This document shows, in pieces, positions 48,699-58,803 of a stretch of DNA of 64,000 nucleotides. The notes under the pieces are model-generated. The model saw nothing but the letters and a program-made list of their open reading frames with translations, searched no databases and was not told the origin of the DNA. Each line of letters begins with the position of its first letter. The stretch's first letter is position 1. The position numbers and the translations under genes are program-made. This stretch comes from Austropuccinia psidii (Eukaryota; Basidiomycota; Pucciniomycetes; Pucciniales; Sphaerophragmiaceae), in NCBI GenBank assembly GCA_023105745.1, contig JALGQZ010000001.1, positions 40,014,082 through 40,078,081 of the forward strand, given 5' to 3'.

Positions 48699-50188
48699 TG
48701 TCACAACCATGGCAATTACCCTCCTGGACTCCATATTGCATATCAATGCAATATCAATCTTATGGCAATTTGGACATATCCATAATCACTGGCAAAATTG
48801 GCCCTCTCATCTTTTCTGGCCTTTTGTGGTCATTTCACACCTGGGGCCAACCTGGCCCCTTCACTGTCATCAGGCCTTTCCAGGCCATTCTCTCCTTTTG
48901 GTCACTTTCAGGTATTTTCCAGTCAACAGGGAAAATACAGCCCAAAAGCCTGTATTTGGCTTCTTAAGCTTTAAATACAGTTTTGCGCATTTTTGTGCAC
49001 TTTGTGCATTTTGCGCATTTTTGCTGTATTCAGGTGTGTATGCCATCTTCCCATGTATTAGGGGAAACATGTCCAAAAGGCCATATCAGGCCTTTTGGGG
49101 CTTAATTTCCAGTTTTGCGCACTTTGCACAAATACAATTTTAAAGCTTTATAAGCTGTATTTGGCCAATAAACCCAGAAACATCTTCTCACCTCTGAAGT
49201 CACCCCAAACCCATTTTTCACTCTGATCCTCCTGACTTCACTCACAAAGACCTTTGGCGACTTTCACCATCCAGCAATTCAAATTTTCATAAATGGTGTT
49301 ATACACCATTCTGCACCTTTTTTCACCAGAAATCCAATGGTGTCAATATCAGAGGGGTAATTCAACATTCCATAAGTCATCCAGAGGACCCATCAAGGCT
49401 CAAGTCCAGGTGTAATTTCTCAAAGACCAATGACGCCATCAGGAATTCATTGGTTATTCTCACTTCAAGTATTCCCTCCGAGGGAATAATATCAATTCAT
49501 TCCCAAGGGGTATTTAAGAGGCAGTTCCAAAAAAATTTCCAAGTGTCAATGCCCCATCAATCCAGCTTTGCAACCACATTCATTTAAATATAGTCTGGAT
49601 TCATCAAGACCTGTATTTCAATCACAAATAATGGGAAAATCATTCAACACAGTTCATTTCCCAATCTGGCAAGGTATAAACTCCATTAGACAATCAATAC
49701 AGCTCCCAGTATTCAATACAGGACTATTGCTAGCCTGAAGGAGTAAACCTCTCAACTTTTCACATATACCAGCCTCCTTTGACCCTGGGGGGTTTTCCCC
49801 CAGTTAATTAGTACATTTTGATTTTATTCTATCTTTATCTATCTTACAATTTTTGTTAAGTGAATACTGATATTATCAAGTCTGTCATTTAGCACCTTTT
49901 CTCTTTTCTTTAATCACCTGTCAATCAATATTTGGTGGCCATCTCCTTACTAATTTCATTGTTAATTTTGGCAGGTTGAAACAGTGATTAAGGACTTACT
50001 TGGTTGCCTCTTTGGCCATTTGGCTTCTAATTTCCCTTATTGCACTTCATCTTTGTACTTGCATTCTTCTTAGAGAAATTCAATTATTTATTTTGATTTT
50101 CTTTATTCTTTTGGAGTCTTCCGAGTGAGCTCCCTGATTGCTGAGTGCCAGGCCACTCTTGTTTTTCTGTCCAAGAGCCCCTGTGACA
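48699..50188 (+). mobile_element. gypsy-1 solo LTR with target-site duplication
   Basis: 1,490 bp from TGTCACAACC to CTGTGACA, collinear with the LTRs at 60,809 and (minus) 37,265. It is flanked on both sides by CTGGA (48,694-48,698 and 50,189-50,193). It splits the copia RNase H. An isolated LTR with a perfect duplication indicates LTR-LTR recombination after insertion. Confidence 0.93.
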
Positions 50189-51102
50189 CTGGAATCATAA
50201 AGCCAGAATTACAAAGGGCAGTCTCATCCATAACAACTCAGATGTCACATTGCACAGAGACTTATACTCTGCCTCTGAAGTCAATAGCAATACCATCAGC
50301 TGCTTTCTGGTCTTCCAGATTACCAGACACCCATTAAAGGTGGCAAAAAAACCTGTTACTGATCTCCGGGTGTTGGGACAATTACCCCAATCTGTGTCTC
50401 TATAGGCCACAATGCCAGAATTTTTGTCCTGGAGATAGGTAAGAGCAAGATCCTGAGTCCCCTTCAAGTATCAAAGGAAATGAAGGAAGGCTTTCCAGTG
50501 ATTAATTCCTGGTTTCTTGAGAAACTGACATAATGAGCTGACAGAATAAGAGAGATCAGGTCTGGTGGCTGTGCTAAGATAGTTGATACTGCCAATTGCA
50601 TTCCTGTAGCTTATCCCAAGGGAAATGAACTGAGAACTCTTACCCACTCACCAAGGAAAGATGATAATTGGGCACCAGGGGTGTGGCTACAGGATTACAG
50701 TCACTCATACCATAGAGCTCAAGCAAGGATTCCAAGAAATGTTGCTGTTTCAGCACAATGGAGTCTTCCCTTTGAGTCACCTTTACTCCCAGAATTACAT
50801 TGGCTTCACCACTATTCTTGATGTCAAATTCCATTGAGATTTGGTCTTTGAAAGATTCAACGTCTTTACCAAAAATGGCTATATTGTTGATATGAATGTA
50901 AAGCCATACAGGTGACTCCCCTGACTGATAGAAAACACAAGGGTCCAGAACACAGGGTGAAAAGTTGACTTTGAACAACCATCCTTGCAGAAATTTGTAC
51001 CAAGCCAGTGGTGCTTTCTTGAGGTCATAACGGGCTTTGTTCAGCTTAAAGAATAATTCCCTTCCATCTTGACTAAGCCCTTGAGGAATGGAAAGTTAGA
51101 TG
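50189..51102 (-). pseudogene. copia RT C-terminal part and RNase H N-terminal part
   Basis: RT portion: IPQGLSQDG, LFFKLNKARYDLKKAPLAWY, then VNFSPCVLDPCVFYQ and LYIHINNIAIFGKD, where the catalytic 'YVDD' equivalent reads HINN and so is lost. RNase H portion: GIVAYRDTDWGNCPNTRRSV, VTGFFATFNGCLVIWKTRKQ and LTSEAEYKSLCNV. A stop and frameshifts occur between 50,467 and 50,640. Confidence 0.85.
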
Positions 51103-52674
51103 CTGTCAGAGTGAGTCTATATAGTAGCTATAAAATGTAAATAAAAGCTAGTATTATGACTGTGACACGTCAAAAACAAATAATAAATTAAATCTTCAGG
51201 TCCTACTGCTACGTGGTAACAGTGGTGATGAGTCTATTGAGGACCTGGGTTGCAATGCTATAATATCTTTGACTGTAAAGAAGCACTAAAATAACTATAT
51301 TCTAATTATATCTTTAATAATTCTAAGGACACTACTGATGGATAACAGTCTTGTCACGTAAGAATATAGGTAAAGTAAGATAAGATGATGGGTTTTTGAA
51401 GGAAAAAACCCTTCTTTTTATATCTTCCAAGACTGTCAAGAGTTGTTAACTCTTCACCCGTCAGAGGAGTGAAAATTTTCACTCCAATGGTGAGTCTGTG
51501 GTTCTGGATCCTCAATTCTGACGTCAGTAGAGGCAGAATTGTGGTTTTGGAACCACAAATGATCATTCTGGATCAATACAGGGTGAAAAAACTTTTCACC
51601 TGCCACGTCAGCACTTGGATGACGTTGTTCTGGTGTCTGTATGGTCAATACTAGTCATTCTGGGCGGGTTTAAGCTTTGAACAACCATTCTTTTGAGTAT
51701 CAAGACAGTACTGGTTGGTACAGGTTTGGTACAGGCCAGTATTGGTCAAAATACTTCCAACCAAGATATCTTAGTCAGTTTTTGAGATATCAAGAAACCA
51801 AGAGCACAGAATTGAAGGGCTTAATGAGCTCTTCAATTTGGTATGCTTCATGTTTACCCTTCTTTCAAATAGCAAAAGCTATAAGGGTTTTAAGTTTTTG
51901 GATGTATTTTTGTACATCAGTATGAGGCTTCAAAAACTTCCATGCCAGATATCTTCTTCAATTTGGAAGATATCTGTATTCTGATGATACAGTTTTGTAG
52001 GGCTTGATTAGCTCTACAGTTTGGTATATTACACTGTACAGTTGTATGAGTGTATGCCAAAGATACAGGGGTTTGTTTACTTTCTTGTTTTCAGAATATC
52101 TGTATTTTTGGTTGTTAAACCTTTGAACCAAGATTCCTCAGTAAATTTAAGAGATACAGAGGTCTAATGTATCTCAAATTAAAGCTCTTTTTTATATCTT
52201 TAATTTGGTTATACTTTTGTACAGTTTTGTACAAGCCCTCTTTGACTTTCAGGGGGGTCTTGGTTTTGAAATAAAGGTCATATGGTATCTCCAGTTGTAG
52301 TGGTGTTACAACAACATGGATGATATCATTGTGTAGCTCTCTATGTGAGCTTTAAGAAAAATACCATTTTGGTATATAATAACTTAAATATGCATAAGTT
52401 AGATCAGAGGTGAAAATAAGGGTTTTGACCTGTTTATTCTCCTCTAGGTTTCCTTATTCTGTTTGGATAAGGTTGGTGTTTAATTTAAGAGGATTGTTTT
52501 CTCTTATTTATTACCTGTATTGACTATGTTTGTTCAATACTTGTCATACCATTATTTATGGTATGTTGGATGTCATGCTAGTGCTCTGTTTTTAGTCACA
52601 GGCTGACAGATGCACTCTGTTGTGGTATTCCATACCAATTATACCAGTCTCAAGCTTACCAAATAATTCAAAAA

Positions 52675-53115
52675 AAAATAAAATTGCAGGAATGGCTCTG
52701 AAAATGAAAATGAAATTGTGGGAATGGCACCACAAATGGAAATAAAAATTGCGGTAATGGCTCCGCAAATGGAAATAAAATTGCAGGGATGGCTCCACAA
52801 ATGGAAATAGAAATTGCGGAATGGCTCCGCAAATGGAAATAGAAATTGCGGAATGGCTCCACAAATGGAAATAGAAATTGCAGAATGGCTCTACAAATGG
52901 AAATAGAATTTTGGGAATGGCTCTGCAAATGGAAATAGAAATTGCAGGAATGGCTCCGCAAATCGAAATAGAAATTGTGGAATGGCTCCACAAATGGAAA
53001 TAGAAATTGTGGACTGGCTCCGCAAATGGAAATAGGAATTGTGCAATGGCTCCGCAAATGGAAATAAGATTGCAGGAATAACTCCGCAAATGGAAATAGG
53101 AATTAGGGAATAACT
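52675..53115. repeat. Minisatellite of about 31-36 bp units
   Basis: About 13 units of the type aatggctccgcaaatggaaa followed by taraaattgcrg. The minus-strand ORFs here encode only repetition of FPFVEPF/ISICGAIP and are artefacts. It lies inside the 3.8-kb insertion. Confidence 0.9.
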
Positions 53116-53329
53116 CCAGAGGTGGAAATCAAATTTCAGAACTCTGGAACTAGGTAAATCAAACTGTAAAGAAGTCCTAGGGCATAATCAAGAAGATTGG
53201 AGTTTCAACCAGAAGAAATTCAATTACAATTGAAAATACCATTTCCCACCTTTTTCAAATAAAATGGCAGTGCAATCAATAGAAAAACCTTTATTTTCCC
53301 CACTTTCCCCCTTCCAAGAAATACCTCAC

Positions 53330-54075
53330 CAGCATAATTTTCTCATATATATCATATGAATAGAAGAAAGCTCAATTGTCAGGAGCTGTATTTTCTCCAC
53401 TTTCTTGGCAAAAAAGGAAATCTTACCAGCCAAATTATCTCAAATACATCACATGATTTTGATAAGAAAAAGTACCACCAGCAAAATTCTCTCAGAAAAT
53501 ATGTAACAAATTCACAAAAAAAATAAAATCTCACCAGCTAAATTTTCTCATATATATCATATGACTAGAAGAAAGCTCAATTGTCAGGAGCTTTATTTTA
53601 TCCACTTTCTTGGCAAAAAAAGAAAATCTCACCAGCCAAATTATCTCGAATACATCACATGATTTTGATAAGAAAAAGTACCACCATCATAATTCTCTCA
53701 GAAAATACGTAACCAATTCACAAAAAAAATAAAATCTCACCAGCCAAATTATCTCAAATACATCACATGATTTTGATAAGAAAAAGTACCACCAGCATAA
53801 TTCTCTCAGAAAACATGTAACAAAGTCACTAAAAAATGAAAACGTCACCAGCAAAATTATCTCAAAAAGATCACATGATTTTGATAAGAAACAGAAACAC
53901 CAGCATAATTTTCTCATATATATCATATGACTAGAAGAAAGCTCAATTGTCAGGAGCTGTATTTTCTCCACTTTCTTGGCAAAAAGAAAATGTAACCAGC
54001 CAAATTATCTCAAAGACATCACATGATTTTGATAAGAAAAAGTACCACCAGCACAATTCTCTCAGCAAACACATT
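53330..54075. repeat. Interspersed tandem array inside the 3.8-kb insertion
   Basis: Alternating segments recur four to six times: catatgactagaagaaagctc with attgtcaggagct, accagccaaattatctcaaa with tacatcacatgattttgata, and agaaaaagtaccaccagcat with aattctctcag. Successive units are about 100-190 bp and are shuffled, not strictly periodic. ORFs here are artefacts. Confidence 0.85.
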
Positions 54076-54172
54076 TCTACACCAAAACTACATGTCTAAC
54101 CAGCTAAAACCTCTCAACTATAATTGTTTTCTAAGTACCCTGTTTTGTGAAGCTCTATGGAGGCCCAAAAGC

Positions 54173-54184
54173 TATAAATAGAGG
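54173..54184 (+). promoter_or_regulatory. TATA box inside the 3.8-kb insertion
   Basis: TATAAATAGAGG on the plus strand, followed by cctctctgcctcattttt, resembles a retrotransposon LTR core promoter. If real, transcription runs rightward, opposite to the host copia. Confidence 0.45.
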
Positions 54185-54948
54185 TCCTCTCTGCCTCATT
54201 TTTCCCATCATAATGGAACAAGCTCCACTATCCAGGATCAAAACCATCCCTGAACTAGCTGGATAGCTAGATTAGTAGTAGTTTTTTAGTAGTAAACACT
54301 CAGTAGCCTTGCATAGTAGCTTAAGTATTGCTGCAAAATAGTAGTATAAACGCAGTAAAAGCTCAGTAGCCTTTCTCAGTAGCTTAGTATTTTCAAAGAA
54401 TAGTAGTATAGCTGTGGTTAAAGATCAGTAGCCTTGCTCAGAAGCTTAGGATTATTAAAAGAAAGGTAGTAGTGATATAAAATCAGTATTAAAAGATATT
54501 AAGAGCTTAAATTCAGTAGTCTTATTATTAGTATTAATATAAAAATCATTATAATCAACATACAAGAAAAAAAAATTATTCTTATTAGTCTTATTAAAAT
54601 AACATAAAACCAAAAAAACATTATAATTACCTTTATTAAAAAAAAAATCTTAGTCTTTATTTCATTAGAAATTTTAGTTTTAAATCAGAGTTTTAACCAT
54701 AGTGTTATTGATAGGTCTGATTTAGAGACTGCTGATAAGTCTTCTATATCTGTTAAAAGCCACAAATATTATTTAATTTTGTTATTCTCTGTAGGCTGAG
54801 TATTCAGTATTATTTAGAGGGGCAGCTAATACACCTTAGCACCCATGGGTATTGGACAATTCTGAAATTCAAAACAGACTTACCAATAATTTGCCCCTCA
54901 AGGTACTGCCTTATTTTATCCCACACCAAAAGGAGTTCCAACACTGTC

Positions 54949-55090
54949 AATGGTGCATTCAAAAATGCACTCTGTCAATGGTGCATTAAAGAATGCACTC
55001 CTTCAATGGTGCATTCAAGAATGCACTCCTTCAATGGTGCATTCAAGAATGCACTCCTTCAATGGTGCATTCAAGAATGCACTCTTGATT
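54949..55090. repeat. Minisatellite grown from the copia RT coding sequence
   Basis: About five copies of a unit of about 28 bp, caatggtgcattcaagaatg plus cactcctt. On the minus strand one unit encodes the RT block SAFLNAPLKE, so the array arose by local duplication of the catalytic-site region, with shifted frames between copies. Confidence 0.88.
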
Positions 55091-55623
55091 TCAATTTGAT
55101 GAAAGAGAAGGCAGTTGCTTGCAGAAAATGCAATGAGAGTACAAAGAGAGTTTAGTCAACCAGTTGGAGAGTAAGTTTTTTCAAGGTCAACCCCTGCCGT
55201 CTGAGTGAAGCCTTGAGCAAATAGCCTTACTTTGTGTTCCACGACCTTGCCAAGGTGAGCCTTTCTGACCTTGAAGACCCAAGTCGTCCTGAAAAGCTTG
55301 AAAGTGGGACTTAGCTCAAGGACATCCCACAGCTTCAGGTACTCCATTGACTTGAGCTCCTTTGCAATGGCTGCAAGGCAGACATATTTAGAAGCTGAGT
55401 TAACTTCCATGTTGAAATTTTGTGGAGCAGCTTCTACTGAGGAGAGAAAAGCTGCAGCTCTCCTGGAGTGAGGTAGATTGTTGGAAGAAATGAGTGTAGG
55501 ATTTCTGGGTCCAATAACACGAAGCCTTGATTGAATCATAGGTGAAGGTTCTGTTGCAATGTCTGTGGGTAGACAGGAGGGGATTTCATCTACCCCTTCC
55601 TCATCTTGCTTGGTGGGCTTCAT
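55091..55623 (-). pseudogene. copia reverse transcriptase, N-terminal part
   Basis: Contains MEYLKLWDVLELSPTFKLF, TWVFKVRKAHLGKVVEHKVR, LFAQGFTQTAGVDLEKTYSP, then after an in-frame TGA the continuation LNSLCTLIAFSASN and FHQIEIKSAFLNA. These are the classic copia RT opening blocks (W.FK.K, RLVA.GF.Q..G.D...T.SP). The upstream Ser/Pro-rich stretch is the usual integrase-RT linker. Confidence 0.87.
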
Positions 55624-55888
55624 CTACCACTTCTTGAGAACCTAGATGATCATGAAGTTCCCCAGAGAATTATTTGTTGTTGTGGCTGCCCTCTTGACTT
55701 CCAATGACAGGTATCACTAGAGGAGAACTACTAGACAGATGTTCTGGGGAGTCAGGATAGAAAGACTCATCAAAAAGCACATACTTTTAGATAGCTATCT
55801 TACCATCACTAAGCTGCATGACGCAATATTAGGACATGTCATTCTCATATCCTAGGAAGATTCCCTGGCATCCTGATTTGCCAAGTTT

Positions 55889-56791
55889 CTATTCATGGAG
55901 ATTCAGCCATATAATTACTACTGCTTGGTAACCAAAAACGCAAAGCTTCTTGATTTGGGGCAATTTTTCAGTCCATAGCACATACAGAGAATTGTTGTGT
56001 CTTAAATTAGTAGGAATTAAGCTACATAGAAGTGTGGCCATCTTAACAGCCTCAGCCCAAAAGCGTTTTGGTAGGCCAGATCCATTGAGAAGGCACTTGG
56101 ACTTGTCAAGAAGAGTACAATTAGCCCTCTCAGCGAAACCATTGTGCTGAGGGGTGTAGGGAGGCAAAAAGGTGTTAATAAACCCACATGAGGAGGCAAG
56201 CTGTTTGAATCAATCATTAAGGAGCTTGCCGCCACAATCCAATACAAGATTTTTGATCCTGCAATTTTGCTGCGTCTCCATTAGGTTTTCAACGATGATA
56301 AAACAGTCAAATGCTTCATATTTATGCTTCAACATGTGGGTGAGCTTAAAAGAGGTGAATTGATCAACAATAGTTAAGAAGTAGCAAGATAAAGCAATGG
56401 GGGGTGGAGAGATTGGACCAACACGATTAATATGAACACAGTCGAGTGGATTACTTATGTGTTCAAATTGATCCTTTAATTGTAGCTGATGTATTTTGTT
56501 AAGATGGAAAGTGTGACAAGGGACATTAAGTGAGGGAAGACCCATTGCACACACTGGTCCTCTCCCTGGATGGCCAAGCCACCTGTGCCACAGGTCATCC
56601 ACGATTGTGGTTGACAAAGACGTTGGCCATGTAAAATCTACCTTCATCAAATTGCTTATTATCTTTCCATTAAAGAGGATATCTTCATTTGTTTTGAGGT
56701 CAAATGTATCCAAGCTTATAGTAATTGTTACTCGTTCGTGAAACAATTGCAGGAGACTGATGAGATTACAGTTGAGCTTGGGAACATACAT
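55889..56791 (-). pseudogene. copia integrase, frameshifted
   Basis: Would insert the cDNA. A pre-integrase block (LWHRWLGHPG) and core blocks DCVHINRVGPISPP, YFLTIVDQFTSFK and LVLDCGGKLLND lie in 56,791-56,210. The glutamate block PYTPQHNGFAERANCTLLDK and the FWAEAVKMATLL segment lie in 56,167-55,889. The three acidic positions of the DDE core are still visible (DCVH, LDCGG for DNGGEF, NGFAERAN), but a frameshift and stops separate the halves. Confidence 0.88.
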
Positions 56792-56800
56792 ACAATCAAC

Positions 56801-57253
56801 TCAGTTGAGAGGTCTGCTGTCAATGATGATTGCGACACTCCCCATTCCTTCCGCGTGGAGCCAACTCATTGAGTCCCCAGTAGAAACGTACAAGTTAGGA
56901 GTATCAAAGAGAGAGGTGAAAACTTCCTTATAGTGAAACATATGATGTGTTTCTCTACAATCACTTACTACTTGGTTAGGATGACCTTGAGAGCTGATTT
57001 TCAAGGTTACAAGGGCATGATCTGTAGCAAGATGAGCCAAAGCTGGTATTCCTTGGGATTTTTTCTTGTTGTTTTGTCGTGGTGGACAGAGATGTGCATT
57101 TTCCATGTAACACTTATCCTTTCTGTGTTTCGTACACTTGGGATTGTGTAGACCATTATAACAGAAGTGGGTTATTTTGAATTGATTATCACTTGACAAA
57201 ATGAGAGAAGGGGCAGGAGAGGAGTGTTTGACAACAACTATTGCTGTTTGCAA
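56801..57253 (-). pseudogene. copia gag tail (zinc knuckle) and protease
   Basis: A Cys/His-rich run (CYNGLHNPKCTKHRKDKC, with HLC following) is the zinc-knuckle region. Downstream, VVSDCRETHHMFHYKEVF corresponds to the copia protease site 'LDSGATHHM', with the DSG changed to DCR, so it is inactive. Confidence 0.75.
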
Positions 57254-57400
57254 GTTGGCATACTCTCGAAGTTGTAGAAGAACTTGATCTGGTTTCTCAA
57301 GAAGGTTATCATTAAGAGTGAGAATTTTGGCTACCTGAGTGAGAGAGGCATCATTGCCAAGTTATCCAAGAATGATATATGATAAAAGTTCTGGTGGTAG

Positions 57401-57763
57401 TTATACACTGACAAACTGAAGATCCAAAAGAAGTTTTTGTTTATTATTGATGTATAATTGAAGATTGCCTGTATAACTGAGTTTCTGCCAATTCATCCAA
57501 ACTCTTCCATTGTTCATGTTACTCTTTGAAGCATAGTGTTCATTGATACATGTCCATAGTAGGTCAGCCTTATCAGAAGCTTGAGGGTGTACTACTTCCA
57601 AAAATACTCGTTGATTGATTCTAGAGGTGATCAGGTTGATAGCTTCAAAACCTAGCTTATTCCACCTATTCCTGGAAGCAGGTGTTGCATCTTTTCCTAT
57701 GGGATTCTTGCAGACGTCCAATAGCTCTCTGGATCTAAGGAAAAACACATTTGAAGATACCAC
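57401..57763 (-). pseudogene. copia gag (UBN2-type capsid piece)
   Basis: A 120-codon open segment with ASRNRWNKLGFEAINLITSR, DKADLLWTCINEHYASKSN and MNWQKLSYTGNLQLYINN. This matches the copia gag pattern (W..L...Y...S......L...L..L). It lies next to the 5' LTR, separated by about 140 bp. Confidence 0.75.
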
Positions 57764-57901
57764 TCGGAGTGGTTAGTGCCATCCAGAAGTGGTATGTAGT
57801 TTTCCTCTTTGTCATTGTTTCTTTCGGATATCTGGCTGAGTTATCTTCTTGTTATCTACCTGTTCAGATTGTAGTAGAGCTACCGAAACTGTAAATCTAT
57901 T

Positions 57902-58410
57902 AGAATGCAGAACTAAAGGTGTATTTCATTAGGTTTTTGCTAAAGATAAAAATATAACAAGAGAGATATTAAATACCTAAAGGTGGATGGCAATTATATA
58001 AATGACAATAATATAAAGACAAGATTGATACAACTGTGATCAACAAACACTAAAGAAGAAGTATTAGTTTGTTGTGCAAACAACAACAACCAGTTAGTTG
58101 ATTAATAATACCTATAATCAGCTAGTAAACTTTGTAAGTAAATAGAAGAGAGAATAAAGAAATGGAAGTGTTGTTTGATAAAAGGAAAAGATAACGAGAG
58201 TAGAGATGGAGAGATTTTTATAAAAAGAGGAAAAGGGAAAGAACAACAAGAGTAAGAGATCTTTTTTTAGGAGGGATTGTTTGCTCCTCCTGTTGGTTTA
58301 AAAAGGTATGTGTAAAGATTATGCACATAAGGGTGTGCATAGACCTTGAGTAAATACATTGGTGTTTGTGCATGCAAAAGCATAGATAGTGTCAATCAAT
58401 TATGATATTT
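57902..58410 (-). repeat. copia 5' LTR
   Basis: Partner of the LTR at 47,962-48,459. Distinct insertions and deletions (for example an extra aacgagagtagagatgg near 58,195) show long independent decay. Confidence 0.8.
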
Positions 58411-58419
58411 CTTCTTTAA

Positions 58420-58665
58420 AAATGCCATTGATAGAATTAAAAATGCCATTGATGTAATTAATAATGCTATTTATGGCATTAACAATTGCTTTTGTGGCAC
58501 TAAAAATGCCATTTATTGCCTTAACCATGCCATTTATAGAATTAATAATTCCCTTTATTGCATTTATAATGCCATTTATGGCATTGATAATTTGCTCTAT
58601 TGCATTGATAATGCTATTAATGGAATGAATAATGCCATTAATGGCCTTAAAAATTCCATAAATAT
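58420..58665. repeat. Palindromic minisatellite inside the TIR element
   Basis: Units built on aatgccatt and its inverse aatggcatt alternate with taattaata-type spacers (about 27-36 bp). Each arm can fold on its neighbour. The 89-codon minus-strand ORF rich in INAINGIIN is an artefact of the repeat. The left remnant of the TIR element carries the same kind of word (atgaatggccttaa). Confidence 0.85.
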
Positions 58666-58803
58666 CCATATTTGATTTAAAAACCGCCCCTTATGTTTTT
58701 TAACCATACAATTAGGTATTTTTACCAATTGATGGCAAAAACACATAAGCTTTTAGTAAAAACACCTAAGGGATTACGTGGGTTTACCAATGCCCTATTA
58801 TTA

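Larger units (their letters stand above)
51108..54943. mobile_element. 3.8-kb non-coding insertion in the copia RT, flanked by a 5-bp duplication
   Basis: Interrupts the copia RT just after the conserved SAFLNAPL block. CTGTC lies on both sides (51,103-51,107 and 54,944-54,948). The right end reads TGTTGGAACTCC on the minus strand, an LTR-like start; the left end lacks a matching CA, so the class is uncertain. It holds no recognisable protein, but does hold two tandem arrays, a TATA box (54,173) and agtagccttgctcagtagct repeats. Candidates: a very long solo LTR, or a large non-autonomous element. Confidence 0.7.
47962..58410 (-). mobile_element. Ty1/copia element, degenerate, with two nested insertions
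   Basis: Minus strand. 5' LTR about 57,902-58,410 and 3' LTR about 47,962-48,459 (about 500 bp, diverged). Order of coding remnants: gag (57,763-57,401), zinc-knuckle/protease (57,253-56,801), integrase (56,791-55,889), reverse transcriptase (55,623-about 54,949, resuming at 51,102), RNase H (50,467-50,189, resuming at 48,698). This is the copia order, with integrase before RT. It is interrupted by a gypsy-1 solo LTR and a 3.8-kb insertion. LTR borders are good to about 10 bp; no target-site duplication was seen. Confidence 0.88.
47878..58795. mobile_element. Small TIR DNA element (hAT-like, MITE-sized) split by a copia insertion
   Basis: Left end GGGTGTTGGTAAACCCATGT at 47,878 and right end, read inward on the minus strand, GGGCATTGGTAAACCCACGT at 58,795 form imperfect terminal inverted repeats of about 45 bp. 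Both are flanked by TATTATTA (47,870-47,877 and 58,796-58,803), an 8-bp target-site duplication as in hAT elements. The element's own DNA is only about 47,878-47,961 plus 58,411-58,795 (around 470 bp). It has no transposase, so it is non-autonomous. The duplication is low-complexity, which weakens but does not remove the case. Confidence 0.72.

Noticed and set aside
52592..53089. Minus-strand ORFs of 129-165 codons rich in FPFVEPF/ISICGAIP
   Set aside because: Pure minisatellite translation inside a transposon.
47962..58410. A target-site duplication for the copia element
   Set aside because: Flanking 5-mers at the best LTR borders (ctgtg and cttct) do not match; borders are uncertain by about 10 bp.
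58400..58669. INAINGIIN-repeat ORF
   Set aside because: Arises from the aatgccatt minisatellite; no start context or flanking exons.
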